Positions 51,704 to 62,286 of a stretch of DNA of 64,000 nt are shown here, one piece after another. Numbering within the stretch: position 1 is the stretch's first letter; every line of letters starts with the position of its first letter. The stretch is from an uncultured Clostridia bacterium (GTDB lineage Bacteria; Bacillota; Clostridia; Oscillospirales; Ruminococcaceae). The notes under the pieces are model-generated. The model did no database searches. It was not told the origin of the DNA and worked only from the letters and a program-made list of their open reading frames with translations. The stretch lies in contig CAMVNQ010000001.1 in NCBI GenBank assembly GCA_947168885.1, positions 372,001 through 436,000 on the forward strand, given 5' to 3'. The translations under genes and the position numbers were made by a program.

Positions 51704-53731
51704 ATGTATTGTCGCAGCTGTAATAAGGTTTTACCCGACAGATCGGTCTTCTGCCCGTACTGTGGATCCAACCAGGAAACTTCCGTGACATGCCCCGTGT
51801 GTAAGTCAAGAATGGCACCATACGCACAGTACTGCTTAAGATGCGGTCATAAGGTATCGGATAAGGATTTTGGCAGCGGTATGGGTTTCGCTGCTCCGAA
51901 GATAACGGGAGAACCGTTTTACAGGAAGTGGATAGCGGAGCATAAACAGCTTGCCGAGACAAAGAGAATAACATGGATAAGCGAGTTCACCGGTCCTTAC
52001 GCGGTGGCTGTCGATGACAGCGCTCCGGGCAAGGCAATCCGCCCGTTTCTCGTAAAAGGCGAGGACAAAGCGGAAATTATATGCTATATGAACTGGACAG
52101 GCGCGAACGTTGCAAACGGAGTACTTGCCGGCGACGGAGACTGCTTCAGAAACGGCACGAAGTTCCTTAGCTTCATACTGTTCAGGAGCAACAGCATGGT
52201 CTCAAGCGAAGAGTACAGGAATATCCTCAAAGCCTTCACGAATATCAGTGAACCGTATGCCACATCCGGCATAGCGCTTCTTGTTTCCCGTACCGGCATG
52301 ATCCTTTTTGCGGCACAGTATCAGGAAAATCTCACCGGTATTGCGGACATATTCCCTGTTCGTGTGATAGGCGAGAAATACTGCCTCTATACTTCGCCTA
52401 ACGAGTATGATGTAATGACCAACAGAGAGCGCTACAACGCCGCGAGCGACGAAATGAAGATAGCGGCGCAGATGATAATAGACTGTGAAGAAGGTACTAA
52501 AGTAGCGGACGATGTCTTTGTTCCGAAATATGACGGCGACCCGAGTGAATACTTCGTCGAATTCTTTGCGTACAAAGACGATCTCGTGGATAAGACACTG
52601 CGTAATCCGACGGAAAGAGACCGTACAAGACGCTTCTTCAACCGCAGGACCGGAAAGATATACGAGCCGGACGGCGAGACGATATACAAGACGGTAAATA
52701 TCCGCGGCCACAAGGAGCGCAGCAGATATCTCCTGCTCAGGATCTCGGAGATACATACTACCGAAGACGGGATCGGAAGAACACATTCCGGCAAGTTTGA
52801 ACTTATCGACGAGAATGATATTACCGTTATGAGTCTCGGAAGGCACGACCTGCGCTATGATGCGGAGATCGTTGAAGCGGGCGGAAGAATATACATAAGC
52901 ACACATTCGCCCGAGGTCGTAGATAAAAAAGGTGAATTGAACTGTGTAAACAGAATAACGAATATATACTGCTTTGAAATAGAGCAGGGCGGCAGCTATA
53001 CGAGAAAGGCTGCGGGCAGACTGAAGAACGGCGGCGGCTTTACCGACGGCGTTGTGCGCATACATAAGGCGGACAGGACAGATAGCTGTTACGGCGCTTT
53101 TGTACTCGACGGTAAAACGTATATCTCGCTGATAAAAGAGAGGGACGATCCGGCGGATGAGTACGATAAGTGCGCGCTCCTCGATGACGGACTGAGAACG
53201 ATATACTCGTTCAATTACAAGCAGTATTACGGTACGCAGGCACCATACGGCATACACGTTTTTGACGGCGTTATATACGCGCTGAGCGGTGAGGAAGACG
53301 ACCTCTGCGAGAGCAAGGCCGTGCTGACGAATATTGCGACGGCGGAGACTGTGTTCTCCGTTCCTGCCGGTTCGCTCATATCAAATGCGAATACCGAATT
53401 CGGACGCAGCCGTCTGACCCCGAAATATGAGTTCGGAAGCTATCGTATCGGCGGTGAGCCGTATTTTCTGATCGGCAAGCAGAATCGCGGGTTCGGCATA
53501 ATGGATATGCACGGCAGAACAGTGATACCGCCGGACAGCGACAACTTCTTTATCGTTTCGGGCGAGTCGCTCGGAATGATAGGCGAGAACGGGAAATACG
53601 CACGACTCCCCGCGGACACATTCCTTATCGTCCTTGGCGGATACGACAGCGACAGATACAGAGTGTGCTGTGCCGACGGAAGCACGGTCTTCGAGGGAAA
53701 TATGGCACAGCTGACGGAGAAATTTGCCTGA
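51704..53731 (+). CDS. Double zinc-ribbon protein with unknown ~620-residue body
   Basis: A 675-residue protein, ATG behind GGGAGGAACAAATT. Four CxxC pairs in the first 50 residues (CRSC, CPYC, CPVC, CLRC) form two zinc ribbons. The rest is beta-rich without membrane segments; the last ~120 residues (GFGIMDMHGRTVIPPDS, GMIGENGKYARLP) look like WG-type or propeller repeats. No enzyme motif recognised. Position inside the RsbW/SpoIIE/NRPS operon suggests a scaffold or acceptor for the NRPS product, but this is a guess. Confidence 0.65.
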   Translation: MYCRSCNKVLPDRSVFCPYCGSNQETSVTCPVCKSRMAPYAQYCLRCGHKVSDKDFGSGMGFAAPKITGEPFYRKWIAEHKQLAETKRITWISEFTGPYAVAVDDSAPGKAIRPFLVKGEDKAEIICYMNWTGANVANGVLAGDGDCFRNGTKFLSFILFRSNSMVSSEEYRNILKAFTNISEPYATSGIALLVSRTGMILFAAQYQENLTGIADIFPVRVIGEKYCLYTSPNEYDVMTNRERYNAASDEMKIAAQMIIDCEEGTKVADDVFVPKYDGDPSEYFVEFFAYKDDLVDKTLRNPTERDRTRRFFNRRTGKIYEPDGETIYKTVNIRGHKERSRYLLLRISEIHTTEDGIGRTHSGKFELIDENDITVMSLGRHDLRYDAEIVEAGGRIYISTHSPEVVDKKGELNCVNRITNIYCFEIEQGGSYTRKAAGRLKNGGGFTDGVVRIHKADRTDSCYGAFVLDGKTYISLIKERDDPADEYDKCALLDDGLRTIYSFNYKQYYGTQAPYGIHVFDGVIYALSGEEDDLCESKAVLTNIATAETVFSVPAGSLISNANTEFGRSRLTPKYEFGSYRIGGEPYFLIGKQNRGFGIMDMHGRTVIPPDSDNFFIVSGESLGMIGENGKYARLPADTFLIVLGGYDSDRYRVCCADGSTVFEGNMAQLTEKFA

Positions 53732-53769
53732 ACGATGACCGTTGCCGGATCAGAGCATGAGTAAAGACA

Positions 53770-53793
53770 TACAGACGGCCGGAGCCGTCTGTA
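53770..53793 (+). terminator. Hairpin between zinc-ribbon gene and GGDEF gene
   Basis: TACAGACGGC-CGGA-GCCGTCTGTA, a perfect 10-bp stem, 39 bases past the stop. No U-run follows, so reading through into the GGDEF gene is probably partial. Confidence 0.55.
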
Positions 53794-53822
53794 TCAGAAA
53801 TACGAGTATGAAAGGATATGTT

Positions 53823-55028
53823 ATGGAAATAGCCGAGATACTGCGCAAATTCAGAGATCTTCAGGAAAAGAACCTGCTCATAACCGATTCCGGCGGAAAT
53901 CTTATCTATACGAGTAAAAATATGGATTTTCCGATCGACATTGTGCTCGGTAAGATAAAGAGGGCTCCGGAAGATTTCGATGAGCAGGAGTTCTTCGATA
54001 AAGAGAACGACATCTTCTTCAGCGTAAAAAAAGTTACGATAACCGACGGTGTTGAGACGTATTTCTGTTATCAGGTATCTGATATAAGCGAGTACGCGTT
54101 GCTTGTCAAAGAGGTCGCGTCCTATACTAAGAGCGTCGCGAATATGTCGAAGTTCCAGACAAGCATAATGAACAAGCTTTCGATGTCCTATGATGCGTTT
54201 CTGTCAGGTCTTGCGAATTACTGCAGCGCAAGGGAAGTCATGATGTTCATCAAGAATAATGACAAAGTGGTCGAAAGTATATTTACCGACGAACTGACAA
54301 GAACCACCGTGAGCGATCCGGCAACGTATGAGAAGTATTATTTGATGAAGCGCGGTGAAAAAGATGACGACGGCTTCCTGTGCATTCTGAACATGGCTGT
54401 GCAGGGTCAGAACTGTGTTGTTCTTGTAAAGAACGCAGTGACTTCGGGAAGCGTCAATCCTATGGACACTTCTATCCATAACGTTATCCGTCTGTTTATA
54501 GAGAACTGCATTCTCCGCGACAAGATAGTATATGAGAGTGAGCATGACAAGCTTACCGGACTTTACAACAAGGGCAAGTACATAGCACTGAAGAAGAAGA
54601 ATTTCGGGAGCCCCGAATCTATCGCGATCTACAATTTTGATGTGAACAACCTTAAGCACATAAATGACAATTACGGTCACGAATACGGCGATGCGCTCAT
54701 TGTAAAGGCTGCGAAGAGCATAGCTGCGGTCATGTCAGACAAGGTGCTTGGATTCAGAATGGGCGGCGATGAGTACGTAGTAGTCGCAGTCAACGTGACG
54801 GCACAGGAGGCCGAGGATATCCACGCTCGCTGGAAAAATGCGCTCGACAGGCTCAACGAAGAGGATACGTCGGTGTTCTGCTCTATGGCGTGCGGGCTTA
54901 TGACAGCGACAGGAGACTATGACTATGAAGAGCTTTATAAGAAAGCCGACAAGCTTATGTACGAAAACAAAAAGGCTTTGAAAGCCAATAATATAATCAG
55001 TCACATTCTTGGAGAAGAACAGAAGTAA
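53823..55028 (+). CDS. Diguanylate cyclase (GGDEF) with unknown N-terminal sensory region
   Basis: Start ATG 53823 (MEIAEILRKFR) behind AAAGGATATGTT; an earlier ATG at 53742 lies ahead of the hairpin and lacks a site. About 401 residues. Residues 1-~235 form a cytosolic sensory part (PAS/GAF-like by composition), then a GGDEF domain with HDKLTGLYNKGKY, NNLKHINDNYGHEYGD and FRMGGDEYVVV. GGDEY is an accepted active form. No RxxD inhibitory site is evident. It brings c-di-GMP into this regulatory stretch. Confidence 0.88.
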   Translation: MEIAEILRKFRDLQEKNLLITDSGGNLIYTSKNMDFPIDIVLGKIKRAPEDFDEQEFFDKENDIFFSVKKVTITDGVETYFCYQVSDISEYALLVKEVASYTKSVANMSKFQTSIMNKLSMSYDAFLSGLANYCSAREVMMFIKNNDKVVESIFTDELTRTTVSDPATYEKYYLMKRGEKDDDGFLCILNMAVQGQNCVVLVKNAVTSGSVNPMDTSIHNVIRLFIENCILRDKIVYESEHDKLTGLYNKGKYIALKKKNFGSPESIAIYNFDVNNLKHINDNYGHEYGDALIVKAAKSIAAVMSDKVLGFRMGGDEYVVVAVNVTAQEAEDIHARWKNALDRLNEEDTSVFCSMACGLMTATGDYDYEELYKKADKLMYENKKALKANNIISHILGEEQK

Positions 55029-55235
55029 AAACAGTGCTGACCTGCGTATAACCTGCGGGTTCGGACTTTGATACATATCACATTAAGTTCACACGACTGA
55101 ATTGTCTTTCAATCCAGAAAATGCAATAGCAGAAAGACTATATGCTTTCCGTGCAGGAGGAGTGGAAAGTGCGCTGAAATGCTTCTTTACAAGCGTTTTG
55201 GCCGGTTAAGAACAAAATCATAATATGGAGGCAGT

Positions 55236-57515
55236 ATGAAAAAGAAGACAGTTAAGGTCGATATTATCATACTTATCGTACTTGTACTTATCGTGGCTGC
55301 AATAATTGTCGCTCTTACTATACCGGCCACAAGCGATAAAGCTTCGGGCGATGCAAAGCACGAATATATGACGATCGACGAGGTTTCCGACAAGAATGTC
55401 GGTGTAATGTCCGGAAGTGTTTATGAAAATATCATAAGCAAAAATATGCCGAGCGCGAATATTTCGTATTTTGAAAAAGCGTCCGATATGGCTCTTGCAG
55501 TAACAAGCGGAAAGATAGACGCATTTGCCTGCTCTCAGGTCCAGGCTGAACAGATCGTAAAAAGCGACAAGGGTCTGAAAATACTTTCGGGTTCGCCGGG
55601 AGTTCTTGATGTTGCGTTTGCGTTCCCGAAAACCGACAGCGGCGAGAAGCTCCGTGATGAGTTCAACAGTTATCTTGCGGAAATAACAGCCGACGGTACA
55701 CTTGACAAATTCAAGGACAAGTGGCTGAAAGGCAACGGAGATCCTGTAATCGAAGACCGTGAACTTGCCGATACGAACGGTACGCTTAAATTGGCGACAA
55801 CCGGCACGACCGAGCCCTTCACTTTCGTAGAGAACGACGAAAATGTCGGACTTGATATAGAGCTCGCATACGGATTCTGTCGGAAATACGGTTACGGCCT
55901 TAACATAAGTGTTATGGACTTTGCCGCAATGATACCCGCGCTTGCTTCATCGACTTATGACTTTGCCGGCGCTAATATAACCGTTACGGAAGAAAGAGCG
56001 GAGAGCGTTTATTTCTCTGACCGTTATACACAGAACAATGTCGCAATAGTGGTTGCGGGAAGCGCTTCGTCGGCGCCGGATGTATCCGACTATAACGGAA
56101 AACGTCTCGGTATCATGACCGGCTCAAGCTTCGAGCAACCCACGATGGAACATTTCCCGGACAGCCAGTATTTTTATTACGACAATATCAGTGATTTGAT
56201 AATGGCATTGGAAGAGAACAAGATCGACGGCTTTGTACATGATGAACCGGTGCTCAGAATGACGAGCATCGAAAAGCCCGATATTGGATATTTCAAGGAT
56301 TGTCTGCGTGAGGACGAGTACAGTTTCGGATTTCAGAAGTCCGGAGACAGGAGCGAGAAACTTCGCAGCCAGTTCAATGAGATGCTCGCAGAACTCAGTA
56401 AAAACGGCCAGCTTGACGAGCTTAAGAACAAGTGGTTCGGTGAAAATCCGACCGATCTTACGATCGACAAGTCAGGTATCACCGGTGAGAACGGTAAGCT
56501 CAGCGTCGCTGTAAATCCGATGAATGCGCCGTTTGCTATGGTCGATAACGGAGATCTTGACGGTTATGCGGTTGAGCTTATGACTATGTTCTGCCGTAAG
56601 TACGGCTATGACTGCAAGTACGACCAGGTAAATACCGCGGCAGGTCTTGCGGGACTTGCTTCGGGTGTATATGACATATATGCAAGCGATACGACCGTTA
56701 CTCCCGAAAGATTGGAAAGCGTCTCTTTCTCTGATCCGATATACAACGGCGGTATCACACTTGCGGTGAGAACATCCGATATTGATCCGGAGAATGCCGC
56801 AGCCAACGAAGCTACCGACTTCTTCCAGTCTGTAGCCGACAGTTTCGAGAAGAATTTTATCCGTGAAGATCGCTGGATGCTGATACTTACCGGTGTCGGC
56901 ACGACTGCTGTCATTACGGTTTTGTCAACGCTGTTCGGCACGGTGCTCGCGTTCCTCGTATGTATGTTCAGGCGCACTGGCAGCAGGCTCGCGAATGCGA
57001 TCTCGAACCTGTATGTAAAGCTTCTTCAGGGTACGCCTATGGTAGTGCTTCTGATGATACTGTATTACGTTATTTTCGGTAAATCCGGACTTGAAGCGGT
57101 CTGGGTGGCTATAATCGGCTTCTCGCTGAACTTCGGTGCTTACGCTTCCGAGATCATGCGCTCAGGTATCGAGAGCATCGACGGCGGTCAGCGTGAAGCG
57201 GCGCTTGCCCTTGGATACAGCGAAAACCAGGCGTTCTTCAGATTTATATTCCCACAGGCTGCGGTGCGGTTCCTTCCTGTTTACAGGCAGGAGGTAGTCT
57301 CGCTGCTCAAAAGCACGGCGATAGTCGGATATATCGCGATACAGGATCTCACGAAGATGAGTGATATTATCAGGAGCCGTACTTACGAAGCGTTCTTCCC
57401 GCTTATCGCGACGGCGATAATATACTTTATTCTCGCTTGGATAATTTCGCTGATACTGAAATTCGTAATGAACAGAGTTGATTACAGACGCAGAAAGAGA
57501 GGTGCTGCTAAATGA
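55236..57515 (+). CDS. Amino-acid ABC permease fused to serial substrate-binding domains (short form)
   Basis: A 759-residue protein, ATG behind TATGGAGGCAGT. The same plan as the paralogue at 17756 but one full module fewer: membrane anchor (~8-30), lobe 2 only (~45-165), one full module (~180-405), lobe 1 only (~415-515), then the permease (~535-750) with the EAA loop [15 protein letters not shown]. The permease halves of the two paralogues are nearly identical, while the binding modules differ strongly. Its stop overlaps the start of the ATPase gene by 4 bases, so this is the complete importer. Confidence 0.88.
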   Translation: MKKKTVKVDIIILIVLVLIVAAIIVALTIPATSDKASGDAKHEYMTIDEVSDKNVGVMSGSVYENIISKNMPSANISYFEKASDMALAVTSGKIDAFACSQVQAEQIVKSDKGLKILSGSPGVLDVAFAFPKTDSGEKLRDEFNSYLAEITADGTLDKFKDKWLKGNGDPVIEDRELADTNGTLKLATTGTTEPFTFVENDENVGLDIELAYGFCRKYGYGLNISVMDFAAMIPALASSTYDFAGANITVTEERAESVYFSDRYTQNNVAIVVAGSASSAPDVSDYNGKRLGIMTGSSFEQPTMEHFPDSQYFYYDNISDLIMALEENKIDGFVHDEPVLRMTSIEKPDIGYFKDCLREDEYSFGFQKSGDRSEKLRSQFNEMLAELSKNGQLDELKNKWFGENPTDLTIDKSGITGENGKLSVAVNPMNAPFAMVDNGDLDGYAVELMTMFCRKYGYDCKYDQVNTAAGLAGLASGVYDIYASDTTVTPERLESVSFSDPIYNGGITLAVRTSDIDPENAAANEATDFFQSVADSFEKNFIREDRWMLILTGVGTTAVITVLSTLFGTVLAFLVCMFRRTGSRLANAISNLYVKLLQGTPMVVLLMILYYVIFGKSGLEAVWVAIIGFSLNFGAYASEIMRSGIESIDGGQREAALALGYSENQAFFRFIFPQAAVRFLPVYRQEVVSLLKSTAIVGYIAIQDLTKMSDIIRSRTYEAFFPLIATAIIYFILAWIISLILKFVMNRVDYRRRKRGAAK

Positions 57516-58606
57516 GCATGATAAAAATTGAACATCTCCGAAAGGAGTATCCGAACGTAACGCCGCTCAAAGACGTTTGCGCTGATATAAACAAGGGTGA
57601 TGTGATCTCGATAATAGGTCCGTCAGGAACGGGAAAATCCACGCTCCTGCGCTGCCTTAACCAGCTTGAGGAGCCGACTTCCGGCACCGTGACCGTGAAC
57701 GGTGAAGTGATAACCGATCCGAAGTGCGATATTTCGCTTGTACGCAGAAAAATGGGAATGGTTTTCCAGTCCTTCAATCTGTTCGCGAACCTCAACATTG
57801 TTGAGAACGTCATGGCTGCGCCTGTGAAGCTTCTTAAAACGCCGAAGGAGCAGGCACGCAAAGAGGCTATGGAGCTTCTGAAACGCGTCGGGCTTGCAGA
57901 GAAAGCCGAGAACTATCCCGACGAGCTTTCCGGCGGACAGAAGCAGCGTGTGGCTATAGCCCGTGCGATAGCGATGCACCCCGAGATAATCCTGTTCGAC
58001 GAACCGACATCTGCGCTTGACCCGACAATGGTCGGCGAAGTTCTCTCTGTTATAAAAAGCCTCGCGAAAGAGGGAATGACGATGATGATCGTCACTCACG
58101 AGATGAAGTTCGCGCGCGATGTATCAAACCGCGTGTTCTTCATGGACGAGGGCGGCATCTACGAAGACGGAACGCCGGAGCAGATATTCGGAGCGCCGAC
58201 AAAAGAAAAAACGAGGATATTCATCAAGCGTCTGAAACAGCTTACGCTTGAGATAACCTCGCTGAATTTCGACTTTATCGGTTTTATCGCTCAGATCGAG
58301 CAGTTCGGCAGAGACAACATGGTATCGCCGAAGATAGTGCGCAATCTTGAACTTACGTTCGAGGAGCTTGTGATGCAGAATATCAGGGACGCCATAGAAC
58401 ACAGCGGTAACGGGCTTCCGATAAACATCGAGATAGAGTATTCCGAGACCGACGAGACTGCACAGATGAAGATAACATACGGCGGCGGATTATATGATCC
58501 GTTCTCGGACGGAGACGAGCTTTCCGCAACGATGATAAAGAAACTTGCCGCTGATGTAAAATCAAGTTACAGCGACAAGAATGAAATTGTTATAAAATTT
58601 GAATGA
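57512..58606 (+). CDS. Amino-acid ABC ATPase with C-terminal RsbW-like domain
   Basis: A 364-residue protein; the usual GlnQ type ends near 245. Residues 1-~245: Walker [10 protein letters not shown]-loop FQSFNLF, signature LSGGQKQR, Walker [15 protein letters not shown]-loop VTHEM. The extra ~115 residues ([21 protein letters not shown], then [13 protein letters not shown], then [22 protein letters not shown]) align by eye with the N-box, G-box and end of RsbW-type HATPase domains, and with the small protein encoded at 46087. No glycine-rich GLGL motif is visible, so ATP binding may be altered. The fusion suggests that transporter activity is coupled to a partner-switch pathway. Confidence 0.85.
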   Translation: MSMIKIEHLRKEYPNVTPLKDVCADINKGDVISIIGPSGTGKSTLLRCLNQLEEPTSGTVTVNGEVITDPKCDISLVRRKMGMVFQSFNLFANLNIVENVMAAPVKLLKTPKEQARKEAMELLKRVGLAEKAENYPDELSGGQKQRVAIARAIAMHPEIILFDEPTSALDPTMVGEVLSVIKSLAKEGMTMMIVTHEMKFARDVSNRVFFMDEGGIYEDGTPEQIFGAPTKEKTRIFIKRLKQLTLEITSLNFDFIGFIAQIEQFGRDNMVSPKIVRNLELTFEELVMQNIRDAIEHSGNGLPINIEIEYSETDETAQMKITYGGGLYDPFSDGDELSATMIKKLAADVKSSYSDKNEIVIKFE

Positions 58607-58633
58607 TCTGATACACAGGTGATTGCCGTGTAT

Positions 58634-58668
58634 CCTCCCGCAGAACTATGATTTACAAAGGCGGGAGG
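58634..58668. terminator. Bidirectional terminator between convergent operons
   Basis: CCTCCCGC at 58634-58641 and GCGGGAGG at 58661-58668; the ABC ATPase gene ends at 58606 (plus) and the sugar-binding gene at 58683 (minus). Confidence 0.75.
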
Positions 58669-58682
58669 TTACGCGGCGTTTT

Positions 58683-60170
58683 TTATGAAAAATCAATATC
58701 AACGGATGAAGCGAGATGCTCGTCAAGGCATTGCCGGATGTCGGCCAGAAGTTCGTTTATTCCGGCAGCTTCCATTTCCGCTTTCATCTTCGGTATGACC
58801 ACATCGGGGTCAGACGTTCCCGTCCGAAGATCGGTTGCGTAGTTCTGGTATATCGCAGAAAGTGCGGCGATTATATCTTCCTTGCGCTTCTGGTCATATA
58901 CAAATCCGTCGGTCCGGCTTCTGATGCCATATTCCTTGTAGCCGGAGTACACCTTTTCCCACTGATCGGGGTCGGCAAGAAATGAACGGCTTACGGATTC
59001 TACCGAAGCATTGACGACCGAGCCTGTCTGATACAGAGCCAGGACATACCTGTCGTTGCCCGTTTTTGTGCGCATGACAGACCCGTTCTCAAGGTAGTTG
59101 AAATGCTTGCCCTCGATGCCGTAGGCGAGTATATCACGGAACTTGCGGTCTGTGTTCAGGAGCTCTATATACTTAAGTGCGGCTTTCGCTTTTTCTTCGG
59201 TGCATGCCGCGCATATAGCTGTCATTGCGCCCTGTTCGGTGGCACGCGAGATGTACGGACCGTCGTAGATAGATGTTTTTACGTTGAAACCCCATGTGTC
59301 GGGATTGGAGTAACCCTGGTAGCCGCGCCATGCAACTCCGTACCTTACGGGAATATCCTTGTTCGATGCCGTGGATTCCACCGCCGAAGCGTCCGGTTCT
59401 ATATATCCGAGTTTATACCATTTGTGCAGCAGACGATAGCGGTCAACAAGGTCGCTGCATTCCCAGAGCGGCATTACCTGCAACTTGTCGCCGTCATAGG
59501 GAATAAAGATAAACGTCCCTATGACGCGTTCAAGAAAATTCGTCATTCCGGGAACACCGGATTTATCCATAGCGAGCGGATATTTATACGGATAGTCGGC
59601 TTTGTAGGCGGCAAGGTACGGTTCGATGTCCTCAAATTTCATGAATTCTGGTATCTCCATACCCTTTTCGCCCTCAAAGTAGTCGGAATTGAGCCTGTAC
59701 ATCATTTCCGTCCCCATATCTTTCAGTGTAGGGATACCGTACAGTCTTCCGTTGAGTTCTGCCGCTTCCCAGTAATCGCCGATAGTCTGATATAATGCGG
59801 GCGTTTCTGTTTTTACGAGGTCGGTTATGTCATAGTAAAGACCTTTTGCGGCATTCGTGTCGTAGTTGTTGAGCCATTCACAGGTATATATCATATCATA
59901 GTATTCGCCCGATGCCATAATAAGATTGAGCATCTCTGTAGGCTGTACTTCAAGATCGACAGTCACTCCTATCTTTTCGGCGGAGTACTTGTTTGCAGCG
60001 GCTATGACTTCCTTCATATCCGCAGGCACAGCGGTGCAATATGATACCCAGCGAAGCCGTATCGTTCCGTCGTCGTTATTCCCTGCGCAGCCGGAAAAAG
60101 CGGCAGTAGCAGACATCATGAGCGCAAGTGCCGAAAAAGCGGCGAATGCTTTTTTCAGAGATCGTTTCAT
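58683..60170 (-). CDS. Sugar ABC transporter substrate-binding lipoprotein
   Basis: A 495-residue protein, ATG behind AAGGGGGTGCCGGA. A lipoprotein signal with AAFSGCAG places the Cys near residue 28. The rest is an extracellular solute-binding protein of family 1 (LplA/YtcQ-like size, with the typical WLNNYDTNAAKGLYYDITDLV near residue 100). Delivers an oligo- or polysaccharide to the two permeases encoded upstream. Third gene of its operon; no glycosidase or ATPase gene is adjacent, so it should use a shared MsmK-type ATPase. Confidence 0.88.
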   Translation of the reverse strand: MKRSLKKAFAAFSALALMMSATAAFSGCAGNNDDGTIRLRWVSYCTAVPADMKEVIAAANKYSAEKIGVTVDLEVQPTEMLNLIMASGEYYDMIYTCEWLNNYDTNAAKGLYYDITDLVKTETPALYQTIGDYWEAAELNGRLYGIPTLKDMGTEMMYRLNSDYFEGEKGMEIPEFMKFEDIEPYLAAYKADYPYKYPLAMDKSGVPGMTNFLERVIGTFIFIPYDGDKLQVMPLWECSDLVDRYRLLHKWYKLGYIEPDASAVESTASNKDIPVRYGVAWRGYQGYSNPDTWGFNVKTSIYDGPYISRATEQGAMTAICAACTEEKAKAALKYIELLNTDRKFRDILAYGIEGKHFNYLENGSVMRTKTGNDRYVLALYQTGSVVNASVESVSRSFLADPDQWEKVYSGYKEYGIRSRTDGFVYDQKRKEDIIAALSAIYQNYATDLRTGTSDPDVVIPKMKAEMEAAGINELLADIRQCLDEHLASSVDIDFS

Positions 60171-60182
60171 TCCGGCACCCCC

Positions 60183-61115
60183 TTATTCCTTGACCGCACC
60201 GACTGTCATTCCCGTTTTCAGAAAGCGATGGAAGAAAGGGAACAGCACGATTATCGGAAGCACGGTCACTACCACAAGCGCCATACGCATGGTCATCCCG
60301 GGAACGGTCACCGTCTCCATTCCTGAGACGTTCGCAGCATCACGGGTCATAGCCTGTACGGTGCGTTCTATGTTCACGAGTACATACTGGAGAGGATACA
60401 GCTCGTTGTGGTTAGAGTCGATGTATATAAGCGCAGGATACCAGCTGTTCCAGTAGCCGAATATCTGGAAGACCGCAATGCTCATTACGACAGGTCTGCA
60501 AATCGGCAGTACGATGCTTACGAGACTTCGGATCGGAGAAACGCCTTCAAGCTTTCCGGCTTCTATGAGTGAGTCGGGAATGTTAGTACGGAAGTAGTTG
60601 CGCAGTATCATAAGATACCACGTCGAACACATACCGGGAAGAATCAGCGCAAGGTATGTGTTTTTCAGGTGTAGTATCTGTGTGTTCACCATATAGGACG
60701 AAACGAGACCTCCCGAAAACAGCATCGGTATCAGAAGGAATACGGTCAGCAGCTTTCCCCAGCGGAATTCCCTGCGCGACAGTGCGTATGCGCAGGGGCA
60801 CATCACTGCAAGTCCGAGCACCGTTCCCGAGAAGGTGATGATCACCGTATTGAGCACTGCGCGGGGAAGCGTATCGCCGGAGCTGAAGAGATACATGAAC
60901 GCATCAAGTGAGAACTCCCGGGGGATGAAGCTGTAGCCGTACATAGCTATGCTGTCTTCCGAGGACAGTGAAGCCGATATAACAAGCAGTATCGGAAGAA
61001 GTGAGAGCACGGTTATGAACGTAAAGAACACGATGACGATTATATTTGCACCTTTTCCGAGAGAGCTGTCCTGCGGTCTGACATAAGATCTGTGTTTATG
61101 CTTTGTGTTATTCAT
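60183..61115 (-). CDS. Sugar ABC permease (LplC/YtcP-like)
   Basis: A 310-residue protein, ATG behind GAGGGGGATATGA. Six membrane helices and the MalG-type EAA loop EAGKLEGVSPIRSLVSIVLP. Ends MTVGAVKE, the exact tail found in most YtcP-type permeases. 11 bases downstream of the other permease gene. Confidence 0.9.
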   Translation of the reverse strand: MNNTKHKHRSYVRPQDSSLGKGANIIVIVFFTFITVLSLLPILLVISASLSSEDSIAMYGYSFIPREFSLDAFMYLFSSGDTLPRAVLNTVIITFSGTVLGLAVMCPCAYALSRREFRWGKLLTVFLLIPMLFSGGLVSSYMVNTQILHLKNTYLALILPGMCSTWYLMILRNYFRTNIPDSLIEAGKLEGVSPIRSLVSIVLPICRPVVMSIAVFQIFGYWNSWYPALIYIDSNHNELYPLQYVLVNIERTVQAMTRDAANVSGMETVTVPGMTMRMALVVVTVLPIIVLFPFFHRFLKTGMTVGAVKE

Positions 61116-61126
61116 TCATATCCCCC

Positions 61127-62080
61127 TCATACGAGCGCGCTGTCACGGTCTATCTTTTTGGTGATTACATTCGCTATCACGAGCAGTATGCATCCCACTC
61201 CGCTCTGGAGGAAAGCCGCAGCCGATGAGAAGCTGAAGTTTGCCTGAAGCATAAGCGATTTATATACATATACATCGAGCGTCTGCGTTACTGTCTGGAG
61301 CGAGCCGGAGTCCATAGGCACCTGATAGAAAAGCCCGAAGTCACTGTTCAGTATGCTTCCGACGCCAAGAATGAAAAGGGTCGCGATAGTTGTGCGAAGA
61401 TGCGGCAGTGTGACGTGACGCACACGCTGGAAGAAGTTTGCTCCGTCGAGTGCTGCCGCTTCGTAAAGAGAGCGGTCAATTGCATTGACCGAGCAAAGGT
61501 ATATGACCATAGTATAGCCGCTTGTTTTCCATATCCCGAGCGATATGAGTATCCCGCGCCAGTATTCGGGTGACTGATACCACTGCACGGGGTCGGCTCC
61601 GAGCATTTTCAGAAGACCGTTTATCTGCCCTACATCGGTGGCGAGCATTCCGTAGATGCAGTAACCGACTATGACCCACGAAATGAAGTAAGGAAGTACA
61701 AGCGCCATCTGCACGAAACCGGTGAATTTCTTCTGATGTACCTCTGCGAGAAGTATCGCAAGGCTTACCGGAATAACTATTCCTGCAATGAGGAATATTA
61801 CGTTGTAGATAAGTGTATTTACGAGTACATCAACGTACTGCGGGTTGCGGAAAAGATATGAGAAATTTCTCAGCCCCACCCACGGGCTGTTCACAAACAG
61901 GTTCTCGAAGAGCGAATCGCCGGGGACAGGTGTAAAATCCTTGAACGCAAAGAATATGCCGAACAGCGGCAGATAACAGAACAAGGCGTACCATATCACA
62001 GTCGGCAGGGTCATAAGTGTAAGCTGTCGGTTTTCCTTCCGTGACATACGCGACAGCGAGCTATGCGTTTTTTTCGGCAT
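61127..62080 (-). CDS. Sugar ABC permease (LplB-like)
   Basis: ATG 62080 is preferred, ten bases behind GAAAGGAA; ATG 62089 overlaps that site. About 317 residues, six membrane helices, opening with RMSRKENRQLTLMTLPTV as in LplB-type permeases and with the EAA loop YEAAALDGANFFQRVRHVTLP. First gene of the operon; promoter at 62167-62195. Confidence 0.9.
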   Translation of the reverse strand: MPKKTHSSLSRMSRKENRQLTLMTLPTVIWYALFCYLPLFGIFFAFKDFTPVPGDSLFENLFVNSPWVGLRNFSYLFRNPQYVDVLVNTLIYNVIFLIAGIVIPVSLAILLAEVHQKKFTGFVQMALVLPYFISWVIVGYCIYGMLATDVGQINGLLKMLGADPVQWYQSPEYWRGILISLGIWKTSGYTMVIYLCSVNAIDRSLYEAAALDGANFFQRVRHVTLPHLRTTIATLFILGVGSILNSDFGLFYQVPMDSGSLQTVTQTLDVYVYKSLMLQANFSFSSAAAFLQSGVGCILLVIANVITKKIDRDSALV

Positions 62081-62166
62081 AGTGGTCATTTCCTTTCATC
62101 GGTTAGTGTATCTGAATGGATCTCTTCAGAAGCTATTCATCACAGATCCGATATGTTCAGACTATT

Positions 62167-62195
62167 ATTATATCACAAACTGACGGAATTTGCAA
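62167..62195 (-). promoter_or_regulatory. Promoter of the sugar ABC operon
   Basis: On the minus strand TTGCAA, a 17-base spacer, TATAAT with TGTGA extension, about 85 bases before the first start codon. Confidence 0.7.
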
Positions 62196-62286
62196 CACAA
62201 CTATGAAAACCGATATGCCGCCCGTCTGGTAAGAGAAAAACAACAGTTTTGTACCGATCTGTAAATTAAGCAACAGTCTGTAAGAA

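Noticed and set aside
52202-53257. 351-codon minus-strand frame opposite the zinc-ribbon gene
   Set aside because: Shadow frame; the plus-strand gene has a ribosome site and four CxxC pairs.
55029-55235. Riboswitch in the leader of the second serial-SBP permease
   Set aside because: I looked for c-di-GMP, lysine and glycine riboswitch cores in this 200-base leader and found none that I can support.
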